From Chloroflexota bacterium (GTDB lineage: Bacteria; Chloroflexota; Anaerolineae; Aggregatilineales; Phototrophicaceae), in assembly GCA_026706445.1 (NCBI GenBank), contig JAPOYT010000149.1, positions 1-42,214 of the forward strand: DNA of 42,214 nt. The letters run 5' to 3'. The translations under genes were made by a program, and so were the position numbers. Below are positions 1-8,524 of the stretch, piece by piece. The notes under the pieces are model-generated. The model was not told the origin of the DNA and did not search any database. It saw nothing but the letters and a program-made list of their open reading frames with translations. The stretch's first letter is position 1, and every line of letters starts with the position of its first letter.

Positions 1-21
1 CGTCGGGCCGAGGGCGGGCAA

Positions 22-1005
22 TCACGCGGCGCCTTTCCCGTGCAGCGCTGCCGCGCCCCCCTCGGTAATCGCCCCCGGCAGGCTCTCGGCCGCCAGTTCA
101 CCCATCTCGGATGTCGACTGCCGTACCGTTGTCAGCGCGGGCTCAGTAACGCCGGATGAGAGAATGCCGTCGTATCCGGCGATGGACAGATCTTGCGGTA
201 CGCGCATGCCACGCTCTTTCGCCAGCGACAACACCTTGATTGCCACCGGGTCGGTAAAGAAGAGAATCGCAGTCGGCGCTTCCGGCAAGGCTGTGAAAGC
301 GCAAAACGAGCGCTCGCCGTAATCTTCGTCGTTGGTATCCGCCGAAATCACCAGCTGGGGATCGTAGGGGATACCAGCTTCTTGTAGCGCCTGGGCATAT
401 CCTGTATGGCGATCATGGTCGGTCTCAAAGACTTCCGGCAATCGTTCAAAGCCGATACGCCGGTGCCCCAGAGTGATCAGGTGTTGGGTCAATAGCCGAG
501 CGCCCTGTACATGATCGGCAGCCACGTATGAAATATCGTCGTGAGGCACGCGGCGCGGCAGGAAGATATGCGGCATGTCTTCATCCGCCAAGAGCCGCGA
601 AAGCGCTACGGTCTCGCTCAGGCGCGGCGGCCAGGCGATGATGATGCCGTCCACTTCGCGCGATCGACAGAGGCTTTTGATCCGTTGGGTATTGCCGGCC
701 AGTGATGTGTAGAGGATGAGATTGCAGGTGGCTTCTTCGGCGACCATCGCCATGCCTGGGATCAACTCGGCCAAGAAGTCGGACACGCGGAAGATCGGAT
801 AGTTGACGACCAAGCCGATCTTGTCTGTGCGTTGGCGGCGAAGATTGCGCGCGGCCGCCGACGGTTGGTAGCCGAGTTCTCGCGCTGCTTGCGTCACGCG
901 CGCTTTCGTCTGTGAGGAGACATCGCCGCGGTCGTTCAGCGCTTTGGACACGGTAGAGCGCGAGACGCCAAGCTTGTTGGACAGGTCTTCAATGGTGACG
1001 GGCAT
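22..1005 (-). CDS. LacI-family transcriptional regulator, probably C-terminally frameshifted
   Basis: LacI/GalR-type repressor of 327 aa. Residues 3-50 form the classical N-terminal helix-turn-helix plus hinge helix (TIEDLSNKLGVSRSTVSKAL, then the hinge pattern AARNLR), followed by a periplasmic-binding-protein-like sugar domain. The start at 1005 gives the canonical MPVTIEDL beginning; a start at 1041 would add 12 unlikely residues and lie on the operator side. The family usually ends with a strand resembling PxxLVVR. Here it ends abruptly in alanine/glycine-rich residues after a run of six C bases (56-61), and the shifted frame stays open to the window edge with a more family-like RRVIARPR. 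It closes the minus-strand catabolic operon and has its own promoter and palindrome upstream, so it probably represses itself and perhaps the sugar operon. The ligand cannot be read from sequence. Confidence 0.9.
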   Translation of the reverse strand: MPVTIEDLSNKLGVSRSTVSKALNDRGDVSSQTKARVTQAARELGYQPSAAARNLRRQRTDKIGLVVNYPIFRVSDFLAELIPGMAMVAEEATCNLILYTSLAGNTQRIKSLCRSREVDGIIIAWPPRLSETVALSRLLADEDMPHIFLPRRVPHDDISYVAADHVQGARLLTQHLITLGHRRIGFERLPEVFETDHDRHTGYAQALQEAGIPYDPQLVISADTNDEDYGERSFCAFTALPEAPTAILFFTDPVAIKVLSLAKERGMRVPQDLSIAGYDGILSSGVTEPALTTVRQSTSEMGELAAESLPGAITEGGAAALHGKGAA

Positions 1006-1044
1006 AATAGGTCGCCATTTTTCACGTGGAATCGCACACATTTA

Positions 1045-1058
1045 CGAAATCGATTTCG
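1045..1058. promoter_or_regulatory. Candidate LacI-family operator (perfect palindrome)
   Basis: CGAAATCGATTTCG is a perfect 14-bp palindrome with the central CG step typical of LacI/GalR operators. It lies 14 bases downstream of the -10 element of the promoter at 1072-1100, at roughly +7 to +20 of the expected transcript, where a bound repressor would block initiation. I found no second exact copy in the window, so the evidence supports autoregulation; control of the transporter promoter is only a possibility. Confidence 0.6.
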
Positions 1059-1071
1059 CAAGCCTACGATC

Positions 1072-1100
1072 AGCATAACACGATAGACGGGCGATTGCAA
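1072..1100 (-). promoter_or_regulatory. Sigma-70-type promoter of the LacI-family gene
   Basis: On the minus strand, TTGCAA (1095-1100) and TATGCT (1072-1077) are separated by exactly 17 bases. The expected start point is near 1065, about 60 bases upstream of the ATG at 1005. It lies in the 111-bp gap behind the alpha/beta hydrolase gene, so the regulator can be transcribed independently of the long operon. Confidence 0.6.
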
Positions 1101-1116
1101 GTTCCTTAGCTTGCAT

Positions 1117-1941
1117 TCATCCTGCAGCCAGCAATGACGCTTCAAAGAAGCGAATTGTCGCTTCTCGCAGCGGCGTCCATTCGTGCCCGCAGTTCGCAAT
1201 CACTTCCAGCTTCGCCTCACATCCGATCCGCTGATATTGCCGGTAAAGCGAATCGAGTCGCTCGCGGCGAGTTGCGCCGGCGAGATTGGCGCCCGGCGTC
1301 CAGCCGGGATCGTCTTCCGCGATGGTGATATCGGCATCATCGTTCGCGCCGACCAATAGCTGTATCGGCAGCGCGCGCAGGGCCGGGATGTCAATGGCGC
1401 GGCCGAAGAGCCGCTCGGCGTCTCGCAGGCCGCTCCACCAGTCGAGCCTATCATCAAGCAGCGTCACTCTTCCCGGCGCCGCCAGCGAGAGCGCGCTGAG
1501 GCGCTCGGCGTGAAAGTAGGTGAAGCGATGGGCGAATTGCGCGCCGCCGGAAAAACCGCCAAGCATAAAGCGGTCGGCGCTGACGGCGTAACGCTGGCTG
1601 ATCTCTTCCAGCATGCCCAGCAGAATCAGGTCGTAGCGAATCTCGTGAAAGCGCAATAGCTTGTAATTGTCGACGTCCCATGGCTCAATGAGACCGGCGG
1701 GGAAGAGCGGGCAAACCAGCAGAACCTGATTGCGGATGGCGAAGTCCGTGAGTTGATCGCGATAAAAGGCGGCGTCGCGGTAAGTCCCGTGCACATAAAC
1801 GCAAATCTGCTGAATCTCTGCCGGGACGAACAAGCAGGTTGAGAAGCGCGGATCGCCGCCATAAGCGATGAAGGACGTGCGCCGGTAAAGGAAGGGGCTT
1901 GCGTTTTTTCGCGAGCGCTCGGCGCCTGCTTTTGTTCGCAT
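1117..1941 (-). CDS. Alpha/beta hydrolase (esterase-like)
   Basis: A 274-aa alpha/beta hydrolase-fold protein. Visible elements are an HG oxyanion-hole motif (51-52), the nucleophile elbow GFSGG with Ser131, a probable acid Asp at 201-202 in the segment GANDDAD, and the catalytic His253 in CGHEW. No signal peptide, so probably cytoplasmic. The arrangement resembles small esterases related to PHB depolymerase or acetyl-xylan esterase. In this operon it could remove acetyl, methyl or other ester groups from imported sugar acids, but that is inference from neighbours. It starts 23 bp after the Gfo/Idh/MocA gene with no clear ribosome binding site, so translation may depend on coupling. Confidence 0.8.
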   Translation of the reverse strand: MRTKAGAERSRKNASPFLYRRTSFIAYGGDPRFSTCLFVPAEIQQICVYVHGTYRDAAFYRDQLTDFAIRNQVLLVCPLFPAGLIEPWDVDNYKLLRFHEIRYDLILLGMLEEISQRYAVSADRFMLGGFSGGAQFAHRFTYFHAERLSALSLAAPGRVTLLDDRLDWWSGLRDAERLFGRAIDIPALRALPIQLLVGANDDADITIAEDDPGWTPGANLAGATRRERLDSLYRQYQRIGCEAKLEVIANCGHEWTPLREATIRFFEASLLAAG

Positions 1942-1964
1942 ATCGATTCAACGCGCGGCGCCGC

Positions 1965-3194
1965 TTAAGGCCGCGGATAGCTGATTTGCAGCATGCCTTC
2001 GATGTCCAGCGGATCGACGCCATAGCGCTTCTTCTCTTCGGCGCGGATCGCCGCCTCCGATTCCAGGTCGCCTTCCAGCGGCAATGTCAGACGCCGCCCC
2101 TCCTGCAGCGCCGATTCGCGCGTCGCCACTTCCATCATCATCGCCATCAGCGCGTCTTCGTCCGTGTATTCGGATTCGCGCAGGCCGCGCACGGTCTCGG
2201 CAAAATCGACGATATGGCTGATGACGGCGGCGCTGTAATAATTGCGCCGGTGATAGGCCTTCGCGCCCAAGCGGAAGGGGTTGATGTATTCGATGCGCCC
2301 GGTCGGCAGATCGACATGCGACGCCAGCCAATCGCGCCCATCGCCCAAATGCACGATAGGGTAGGTCAGGTCGTGGCGCCCGCCATTCGCCAGCGCTTCC
2401 TCAGTGCAGGCGCGTACCTCGCCGATGCCGGTCCAGCCGGCGCCGGCCTGCTGTACGATGGCGCCGCGCGCCCCCGCCAACTCGGTGTAACCCGGACGCG
2501 GATAACGCCCTAGCATGCTCTTGATATTGCCGGCGTGGTCAACTGCCAAGGCGTCGTCCGGGAAAAAGAAGAAATGGGCCCGGTAGTTCTCGGACTCGTG
2601 ATAGCGATGCGCCAGCTGATAATGCCCGGCTGTCGCCATCGAATGGGAGATCGCCTGCACGGCATTCGGGTGAGCGCCGAAAAAGCGAATCCAGCGCGAA
2701 TTATTATGGTAGCCGGTGTGATCGTGCCAGCAGGTCAAGCGCTTGATTGGTCCAAGGAAGCCGTCTTCGGCGATCAGCTTCATCATGCGGTCGAAGGGGA
2801 AGCGGAAGAAATTCTCGGCGATGCGCAGGATGGCGCCGCCATTTCGCGCCGCCGCCACCATCTCTTGCGCCTGTATCAGCAGGCTGCACATGCTCGTCTC
2901 CACATTGACGTGCACCCCCTGCGAGAGCAGCGCGCAGCAGATCGAATGATGCGACGGAATCGGACTGACGACAAAAGCGGCTTCCATCGGCCGCGCCTTG
3001 ATCAACTCGTGCAAGTCATAAAACGCGGGCGCGCCGATCTCATCCGCGAAGGCATCGGCCGATTCGCGCACCGGATCACAAACTGCGACGATCTCAACCC
3101 AGGGCTTGAGAAAATCGAAGAGCGGCTTGTAGGTCGTCTTGGAGCGGTTGCCTGTGCCGATGAGTGCTACAGAAAGCGGTTCAGCGAGCGCCAT
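1965..3194 (-). CDS. Gfo/Idh/MocA-family oxidoreductase lacking the EKP lysine
   Basis: A 409-aa protein with the N-terminal Rossmann motif of the family (LIGTGNRS, residues 11-18), Asp40 at the end of the second strand, and a C-terminal alpha/beta domain of the MocA type. The family's usual E-K-P motif, whose Lys is a catalytic residue, reads E99-T100-S101 here (NVETSM), so a conventional sugar dehydrogenase reaction is doubtful. It may bind NAD(P) and catalyse a different step. The start overlaps the end of the upstream beta-propeller gene by 14 bp, showing tight operon coupling, and a weak AAAGG site lies about 9 bases ahead of the ATG. Best fit is processing of an oxidised sugar in the same pathway as the adjacent lyase and dehydratase. 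Confidence 0.85.
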   Translation of the reverse strand: MALAEPLSVALIGTGNRSKTTYKPLFDFLKPWVEIVAVCDPVRESADAFADEIGAPAFYDLHELIKARPMEAAFVVSPIPSHHSICCALLSQGVHVNVETSMCSLLIQAQEMVAAARNGGAILRIAENFFRFPFDRMMKLIAEDGFLGPIKRLTCWHDHTGYHNNSRWIRFFGAHPNAVQAISHSMATAGHYQLAHRYHESENYRAHFFFFPDDALAVDHAGNIKSMLGRYPRPGYTELAGARGAIVQQAGAGWTGIGEVRACTEEALANGGRHDLTYPIVHLGDGRDWLASHVDLPTGRIEYINPFRLGAKAYHRRNYYSAAVISHIVDFAETVRGLRESEYTDEDALMAMMMEVATRESALQEGRRLTLPLEGDLESEAAIRAEEKKRYGVDPLDIEGMLQISYPRP

Positions 3195-4302
3195 TACCCA
3201 GCCTTTCTATGATATGTTCCGGAATCTCGACTTCGTAAACCTGCGCCTGGTTTCTACGATCGCTGGTGTAAACGACCCGTCGGCTGTCGGGCGCGAAGGA
3301 GGGATGCGGATGCGTATGCTGCGGCGCATTTACCGCTATCGGTCCATCTTCGTAGGGGAAGGGACCGCCCCAATGGTCGCCGGCGTTGCTGGCGCCCGGC
3401 TGGCAGAGCGTGATCGGCTCGCCAATGCCATCTCGAGGATTGAATAGCTGAATACCGATATCGGGGAAGTTGGTATCGCAGACCATCATTGTGCCGTCGC
3501 GATTGCAGATCGCGTGCCAGGCATTAAACGAGGCCACCCGCCGCTCGACGCCCGTTTCGGCTTGCACCGCGCGGATTCCATTGGGCCAATCGACGAAAGC
3601 CAGCTCTTTTGTGCCCGGAATCCAGACCTCATGCGTGATCCATTCGCCGGGCGCCCGCTGATAAAGCCGGCGATTGTCGCTGCCGTCGCGCTTGATCACC
3701 CAGACGCGATCTTTCAACGGACCGGCGTAATAGAGCAGGTTGCTGTCGTCGGGGCAGAACATCAGGTGGGCGATGGTATCACGCTGCAGAATCACCTCGC
3801 ATTCGCCGCTTGCTGTATCGATCACCGCCAGGTTGGCGCAGCCGTCGACGCTGAAGCGCAGCGCCCAAAAGCGATCATCAAAGCTGAGGGCGGTCGTGCC
3901 CATGGCATCAGCCACCATGCCGCTCTCGCGCAGCCGAATCGCGCCGAAATCGACAAGTTGTTCTTCGCGCTGCGTCTCGGTATGCACGCGGAAGCCGCCG
4001 GCGCCGGCGGTGAAATAAACGTAGCGCCCGTCATGCGACGGATATATCGAATACTCGCCGATGCCCTCGCGCTCGGTCAACTGGATGAGGCGCCCGCTTT
4101 GGCGCTCTTCGGCGTAGATCTCCGGTCGTCCGCTGCGATGCGAGATGAATAGCAGCCGCGTCATCGCGTCATCGTAGGCGGGCACGAAGAAAAACGGATG
4201 ATGATGAATCGACGCTTGATCGGTCACCTGCCGGCTGCGCGCGCCGGTCGCCTTATCCGTAAACTGTCGCGACTCGGATGGATATACACTGCCGCGCGCC
4301 AT
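3181..4302 (-). CDS. Oligogalacturonate-lyase-like seven-bladed beta-propeller
   Basis: A 373-aa TolB/WD40-like propeller that begins like oligogalacturonate lyases (PL22 type): GSVYPSE followed by an RQVTD segment. The active-site pattern known from that family is present. A His224 in THEVW matches the catalytic base, His263 in AWH fits a metal ligand, and Q328-x-x-H331-x-H333 (QHTHPH) matches the metal-binding Gln-His-His set. In characterised members the reaction is beta-elimination of short oligogalacturonates to unsaturated monosaccharide. There is no signal peptide, consistent with a cytoplasmic enzyme acting on imported disaccharides. The ATG directly follows the DapA-family stop. Related proteins of unknown substrate exist, so I assign the family firmly and the exact substrate tentatively. 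Confidence 0.8.
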   Translation of the reverse strand: MARGSVYPSESRQFTDKATGARSRQVTDQASIHHHPFFFVPAYDDAMTRLLFISHRSGRPEIYAEERQSGRLIQLTEREGIGEYSIYPSHDGRYVYFTAGAGGFRVHTETQREEQLVDFGAIRLRESGMVADAMGTTALSFDDRFWALRFSVDGCANLAVIDTASGECEVILQRDTIAHLMFCPDDSNLLYYAGPLKDRVWVIKRDGSDNRRLYQRAPGEWITHEVWIPGTKELAFVDWPNGIRAVQAETGVERRVASFNAWHAICNRDGTMMVCDTNFPDIGIQLFNPRDGIGEPITLCQPGASNAGDHWGGPFPYEDGPIAVNAPQHTHPHPSFAPDSRRVVYTSDRRNQAQVYEVEIPEHIIERLGNGAR

Positions 4303-5250
4303 CTACGCTAGCGCCCCTTCAACAACCGGGAAGCCGGCGGCGACCAATTCCGCCGCGATGCGCTCGACTTCCTCCGGCGGCAAGGGACGGATAGGGCGCC
4401 GCATACGCATCGACGGGAACTTGCCGAGCAAGGTCATCGCGCATTTCATCCGCTGATGGGCATCGCTTGATGGCTCGCCGAAGCGATAGACGATCTGTGA
4501 AAGGGGCCGCACCTTGTTTTGCAGCGCGTTCGCTTCTTCCAAGTCACCGCGCAGCGCCGCCTGCACCAGCCCGCTGATCAGCTCGGGCACGAAGCCGGCG
4601 AAACCAACCAGCGCGCCATCAGCGCCATCAAGCAGCGTGACCAGCAGGTACTCGTCCTGGCAGCTGATGATGCTGACATCCGGCGCCGCCCGCTTTAGAT
4701 TGCGGTAATCAAAAGCCCAGCGGGACATATCGCGCGTGCCCATCTTGATGCTGACCACGCGGTCGATCTCCACCATCTCCAGCATTTCCGCCAAGCTGTA
4801 GCCGGCTTTGGTCCAGGCTGGATATTGATGCACGATGATATCAATATCCGCGCCCTCCGCCACATCTTGGAAAAAGCCGACCGCCGTTTCGCTGCTGCGG
4901 CCGAAGCGCAGCCAGTGGTGTGGCGGCATCAGCAAAATAGCGTCAGCGCCGACGTCCTTGGCGGCCAGCGCCTGCCCGATCGCTTCATCGCTGCCCTCGG
5001 CGCAAACGCCCGAGACGATCTTGACTTTATGCCCAACCTCATCAGCCATGATCTCGGTGACGCGCGCCCGCTCGTGATTGCGCAGCGACATCACCTCGCC
5101 CGTATGCCCGTTGCAAACCAGCCCGGTGATGCCATCAACCGATGCCAGATACTGAACATAATCACGCAAGCCGATCTCGTCGATCGAATCATCATCATTA
5201 AATGGGCATAAGGTGGCCGGCAGAATGCCAGTCCAGGGTTTGTCAAACAT
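4303..5250 (-). CDS. DapA-family aldolase/dehydratase (first copy)
   Basis: A class I TIM-barrel lyase of the dihydrodipicolinate synthase superfamily. Counting from the ATG at 5259, GHTGE lies at 51-55 (carboxylate-binding loop), the catalytic Tyr at 146 (HQYPAW) and the Schiff-base Lys at 172 (SIKMGTRD). I prefer the ATG at 5250 (315 aa) because AAAGG then sits about 9 bases upstream, whereas it abuts the ATG at 5259. Such enzymes in sugar operons act on 2-keto-3-deoxy acids, for example as KDG aldolases or 5-keto-4-deoxyglucarate dehydratases, which fits the enolase-superfamily dehydratase gene immediately upstream. True lysine biosynthesis is unlikely from this context. Confidence 0.88.
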   Translation of the reverse strand: MFDKPWTGILPATLCPFNDDDSIDEIGLRDYVQYLASVDGITGLVCNGHTGEVMSLRNHERARVTEIMADEVGHKVKIVSGVCAEGSDEAIGQALAAKDVGADAILLMPPHHWLRFGRSSETAVGFFQDVAEGADIDIIVHQYPAWTKAGYSLAEMLEMVEIDRVVSIKMGTRDMSRWAFDYRNLKRAAPDVSIISCQDEYLLVTLLDGADGALVGFAGFVPELISGLVQAALRGDLEEANALQNKVRPLSQIVYRFGEPSSDAHQRMKCAMTLLGKFPSMRMRRPIRPLPPEEVERIAAELVAAGFPVVEGALA

Positions 5251-5280
5251 GAAACTCATCCTTTCAGCGGTTGGCAGTGT

Positions 5281-6387
5281 CTAGCTCAAGCGAAATCGTT
5301 CCAGAAAGTCATAATTCGGCGTGACGCCCAAGCCGGGCCGATCGGGGATCGTCAGGCCGCCGTCCGTGTCCAAACGCAGCTTCTCTTCAAATACGTGTCC
5401 GCGATTGGCATCAACCGTCTCGCGATAATATTCGACGATCAGCCCGTTGGGGATCGCCCCGACCAGGTGCATGTGAACTTCCTGATCGCCGTGCGGCGCG
5501 ATATGCAGGTCATGCGCCGCCGCCAACGCCGCCACATTCATGAATTCGGTGATGCCGCCCAGCACTTGCGCATCGGCGTTGTAGATCGCAGCCGCGTCAG
5601 CCGCAATCAGATCGCGGAATCCGTAGCGCGTATATTCGTTTTCGCCGGTGGCGATCGGGATGGAAGTCGCCTGCGCCAGCCGCGTATGCCCGCGGTAATC
5701 GTCCGGCGGCAGCGGCTCCTCGAACCAGAAGATGTCGTAGCGCTCCATCTTGCGCGCAATGTTGATCGCCTCGCGCAGGCTGTAGGCGCAGTTGGCGTCC
5801 ACCATCAGTTTGACATCGTCGCCGATCGTCTCGCGGACGACGCGGACGCGCTCAACATCTTCGGCGATTGGCGCGCCGCCGATCTTCATCTTGACCGCCC
5901 TTGCGCCCAGCGCCAGGTTCTCCTCCATTTCCGCCGCCAAGCCGCTCAAGCCCTTGCCTTCTCCGTAATAGCCGCCGGCGATATACGCCGGCACGCGGTC
6001 TTGCGCCGCGCCCAGCAGCTTGTGCACGGATTTGCCTGTCGCCTTGCCCATCAAGTCCCAGAGCGCGATATCAATGCCGCTGATGAAGCGGGTGGTGATG
6101 CCGCGCCGGCCGACCAACTTTGGTACCCAGAGCGCTTGCCATATCCGGCGATAATGGAAAGGGTCTTCGCCGATGAGCATGGGCTTGAAGTGCTCCAGCA
6201 GCCCCTGCGACACCTTCGCCATACCCAAGGTCTGCGGCTTATGCGCCCAGCCGATGCCAGTGATTCCCTCGTCAGTATGAATTTGCAAGAGATTCAGCCC
6301 GCTGTGCGTGTAGGTGTGCATGCCGTTTCGTATCGGCCTGCCGCGCTCCCAGCGGTATTGATGAAGTTGCACGTCGGTGATTTTCAT
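5281..6387 (-). CDS. Mandelate racemase/muconate lactonizing enzyme family, acid-sugar dehydratase-like
   Basis: A 368-aa enolase-superfamily enzyme. The second active-site Lys pair is K166-M-K168, the Mg ligands are D197 (VDANC), E223 (FEEP) and E249 (GEN), D272 follows, and the general acid/base is H299 in APHGD. The K-x-K plus His combination places it in the mandelate racemase subgroup, most of which dehydrate aldonic or aldaric acids to 2-keto-3-deoxy acids. A good ribosome binding site, GAGGG, lies 7 bases ahead of the ATG. With the downstream DapA-family gene it makes a plausible dehydratase-aldolase pair for a uronate-derived acid sugar. Substrate stereochemistry cannot be predicted from sequence. 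Confidence 0.9.
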   Translation of the reverse strand: MKITDVQLHQYRWERGRPIRNGMHTYTHSGLNLLQIHTDEGITGIGWAHKPQTLGMAKVSQGLLEHFKPMLIGEDPFHYRRIWQALWVPKLVGRRGITTRFISGIDIALWDLMGKATGKSVHKLLGAAQDRVPAYIAGGYYGEGKGLSGLAAEMEENLALGARAVKMKIGGAPIAEDVERVRVVRETIGDDVKLMVDANCAYSLREAINIARKMERYDIFWFEEPLPPDDYRGHTRLAQATSIPIATGENEYTRYGFRDLIAADAAAIYNADAQVLGGITEFMNVAALAAAHDLHIAPHGDQEVHMHLVGAIPNGLIVEYYRETVDANRGHVFEEKLRLDTDGGLTIPDRPGLGVTPNYDFLERFRLS

Positions 6388-6397
6388 CCGGTTTCCC

Positions 6398-7519
6398 TCA
6401 GGGCGTGAAAATGGTTGCCGCGATATGCCTTACGCCGCCCGCAAGTTGAATCTCGTCATCAGCGCGGTTGAAATAATAGACGGCGATCACCTTGCCGCCG
6501 CCGAGCAGCGCCGTGCGCGGATAACCCAAATCCCAGGAGCCGCCGTCATCGCGCAAGATCAACTCGGGTCCCCAAGTCGCCCCAGCGTCTTCGGAGACGC
6601 GGGCGCGAATGCCGTAAGGCGCGACGCGATAACCATAGACCGCCAGCAAGCGCCCATCTTCCAGCAGCGTGAGCTCGGTCGGTCCGCCCCAATCGTTCAC
6701 CCGCGAAAGAAAGCGCCAACTGCGCCCGCCATCTTCCGATTCGTATACCTCGGGCCAAGAACCGCGCGCGTCGAGCTCGCAGCGCAGCGCCGCCAATATG
6801 CGTCCGTCGCTCAGCAGAGCCGGGCTGGCGTAATAGCGCTTGACGAAGCGCCTGTCGGGCGAATCCGCCATGATCGCCGACAGATAATGCCAATCAAGTC
6901 CGCCGTTGGGCGAGGCGTATACGGCGACGATGCGATTGCGCGCCGCGCTGTCGCCGATGCCGACGGTGACGAAAAGCAAGACGACGCCATCAGGTCTGAC
7001 GATGTAATCAGGCTTGACCTGCACCCAGGCGAAGCCGAATGTGGGCATGCGGAAGGGACCCTCCCAACTGCGCCCGCGGTCGCGCGAAATCTGTAGATAA
7101 CCGAGATCTTGATTGCGCTCGGGCGGGATGCCGAAGCCGGCGGTCAAGAAAAAGTCGGGCGATTCCCAGTCGTATGGCGCCGACGGCGCCGCCTCCGGCT
7201 CGGTATACAGCGGGCGTTCAATATCCTGCCGACTGCCGAGCGATTGTAAGCCCGCCATGGGCCAGGTTCTCCCGCCATCGGTCGATCGCATAGTGACGTA
7301 TTCGCCGCCGCGCGCGTCCACCACTGAATGCGACCGGTCATAGAACGAGGCGTAGTTGCAGGGTCCGCGCGAAAAGCTGACCAGCAACTCGTCTTCTGAT
7401 ATGGCTTTGAATCCGTGATTGAAGGGCCAGCCGGCGAAATAAGCGCTGTCGTAATAGATCGTGATATGCTCGGCCTCAGTCGGGCGTTCGGTGCTGGGGT
7501 ATCGCTCTGGGTCCATCAT
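6398..7519 (-). CDS. Asp-box (BNR) sialidase-like six-bladed propeller hydrolase
   Basis: A 373-aa protein with five Asp-box repeats of the form S-x-D/N-x-G-x-x-W at residues 79-86, 145-152, 203-210, 261-268 and 309-316, the hallmark of the sialidase/neuraminidase superfold. There is no signal peptide, so it should work in the cytoplasm. The superfamily also includes exo-acting hydrolases and lyases for sugars other than sialic acid, and the surrounding acid-sugar genes make a non-sialidase glycosidase at least as likely. It lies 21 bp downstream of the permease stop and 10 bp upstream of the dehydratase start. Two adjacent ATG codons are possible starts, differing by one residue. Confidence 0.82.
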   Translation of the reverse strand: MMDPERYPSTERPTEAEHITIYYDSAYFAGWPFNHGFKAISEDELLVSFSRGPCNYASFYDRSHSVVDARGGEYVTMRSTDGGRTWPMAGLQSLGSRQDIERPLYTEPEAAPSAPYDWESPDFFLTAGFGIPPERNQDLGYLQISRDRGRSWEGPFRMPTFGFAWVQVKPDYIVRPDGVVLLFVTVGIGDSAARNRIVAVYASPNGGLDWHYLSAIMADSPDRRFVKRYYASPALLSDGRILAALRCELDARGSWPEVYESEDGGRSWRFLSRVNDWGGPTELTLLEDGRLLAVYGYRVAPYGIRARVSEDAGATWGPELILRDDGGSWDLGYPRTALLGGGKVIAVYYFNRADDEIQLAGGVRHIAATIFTP

Positions 7520-7540
7520 TTCATCTCTCGCCGGCGCCGG

Positions 7541-8524
7541 TCAACTGATGCGGCGCGGATCAAGCGCGTCGTTCAAGCCATCGCCAAGGAAGACGAATGC
7601 CACCTGCACGATACCGATCGTCACCGCTGGAATCAGCATCAAATGCGGGAAAATCTGCCAATAGCGCCGCCCCTCTTCCAGCATTGAGCCCCAGCTGGCA
7701 TTGGGCGGCTGGATGCCGATGCCGAGGAAGCTCAAGCTCGCTTCCAGCAGCACAGCGCCCCCCATCCCGGCGGTGACGGCAACCACCAGCGGACCCAGCG
7801 CGTTGGGGATGACATGGCGCAGCATGATATGCCGCTCGCTGGCGCCCAGCGCGCGCGCCGCCAGCACATAATCTTCTTCACTGATGCTCAAGACCTGCCC
7901 GCGGATCAAGCGCGCCAGCCCGGGCCAGCCGATCAATGCCAGCGCGCTGAATACCAGCACATAATCCAGCCAAAGCGTGTTCAGGTAAAAGGGATTCCGC
8001 GTCTGCTCATAAAGCGCGTCAAACCAATTGACGATCGGGCGGCGCAGCGTCGTGTTGATCAAAATCACCAGCAGCAAACCCGGCATCGCCTGGATCAGGT
8101 CGCTGATCCACATCAGAAATTGATCGGCGCGCCCGCCCTGTATGCCCGACCAGCCGCCGACCAGCACGCCAATGACCAAGCTGATGATGGTGGTGAAAAA
8201 GGCGACCAGCGCCGCCGTGCGCGCGCCATGCAGCATGCGGCTGAAGACGTCGCGCCCCAGGTCGTCCGTACCCAAGAAGCGCTCGGCCGAGGGACCTTGA
8301 TAGGCTTTCACGATATTCTGTTCGAGGAAGTCGTAAGGCGCAATGTGGGGACCGATCAGCGCCAAGACGAGGAATATGACGATCACGAAAAAGCCAGCGA
8401 CCGCCAGCCAATTCTTGCTGAAACGACGGACCGCGTCCTGCCACAAATTGCGCTGCTCGCCTACGAAAACACTGCGATCGTCAATGACCCGCGAAACATT
8501 GGCGCCCGGCCTGGCTGCGCTCAT
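7541..8524 (-). CDS. ABC transporter permease, DppC/OppC type
   Basis: A 327-aa inner-membrane permease. An N-terminal cytoplasmic tail is followed by a first membrane segment at about 38-60, the family motif LGTDDLGRDVFSRMLHG (84-100), and further hydrophobic segments. The cytoplasmic EAA loop (AARALGASERHIMLRHVIPN, 221-240) docks on an ATPase. It overlaps the DppB-like gene by 4 bp (TCAT on the plus strand), so the two are translationally coupled and form the heterodimeric channel. No ATP-binding subunit is encoded in the window, so the importer must use DppD/F-like ATPases encoded elsewhere. Opp/Dpp-type systems carry peptides or oligosaccharides; the operon points to oligosaccharides. Confidence 0.95.
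   Translation of the reverse strand: MSAARPGANVSRVIDDRSVFVGEQRNLWQDAVRRFSKNWLAVAGFFVIVIFLVLALIGPHIAPYDFLEQNIVKAYQGPSAERFLGTDDLGRDVFSRMLHGARTAALVAFFTTIISLVIGVLVGGWSGIQGGRADQFLMWISDLIQAMPGLLLVILINTTLRRPIVNWFDALYEQTRNPFYLNTLWLDYVLVFSALALIGWPGLARLIRGQVLSISEEDYVLAARALGASERHIMLRHVIPNALGPLVVAVTAGMGGAVLLEASLSFLGIGIQPPNASWGSMLEEGRRYWQIFPHLMLIPAVTIGIVQVAFVFLGDGLNDALDPRRIS

Noticed and set aside
4303..7519. A sialic-acid (nan) operon, from the sialidase-like and DapA/NanA-like genes
   Set aside because: No NanE, NanK or sialic-acid transporter is present, and the adjacent acid-sugar dehydratase and oligogalacturonate-lyase-like gene fit uronate breakdown better.
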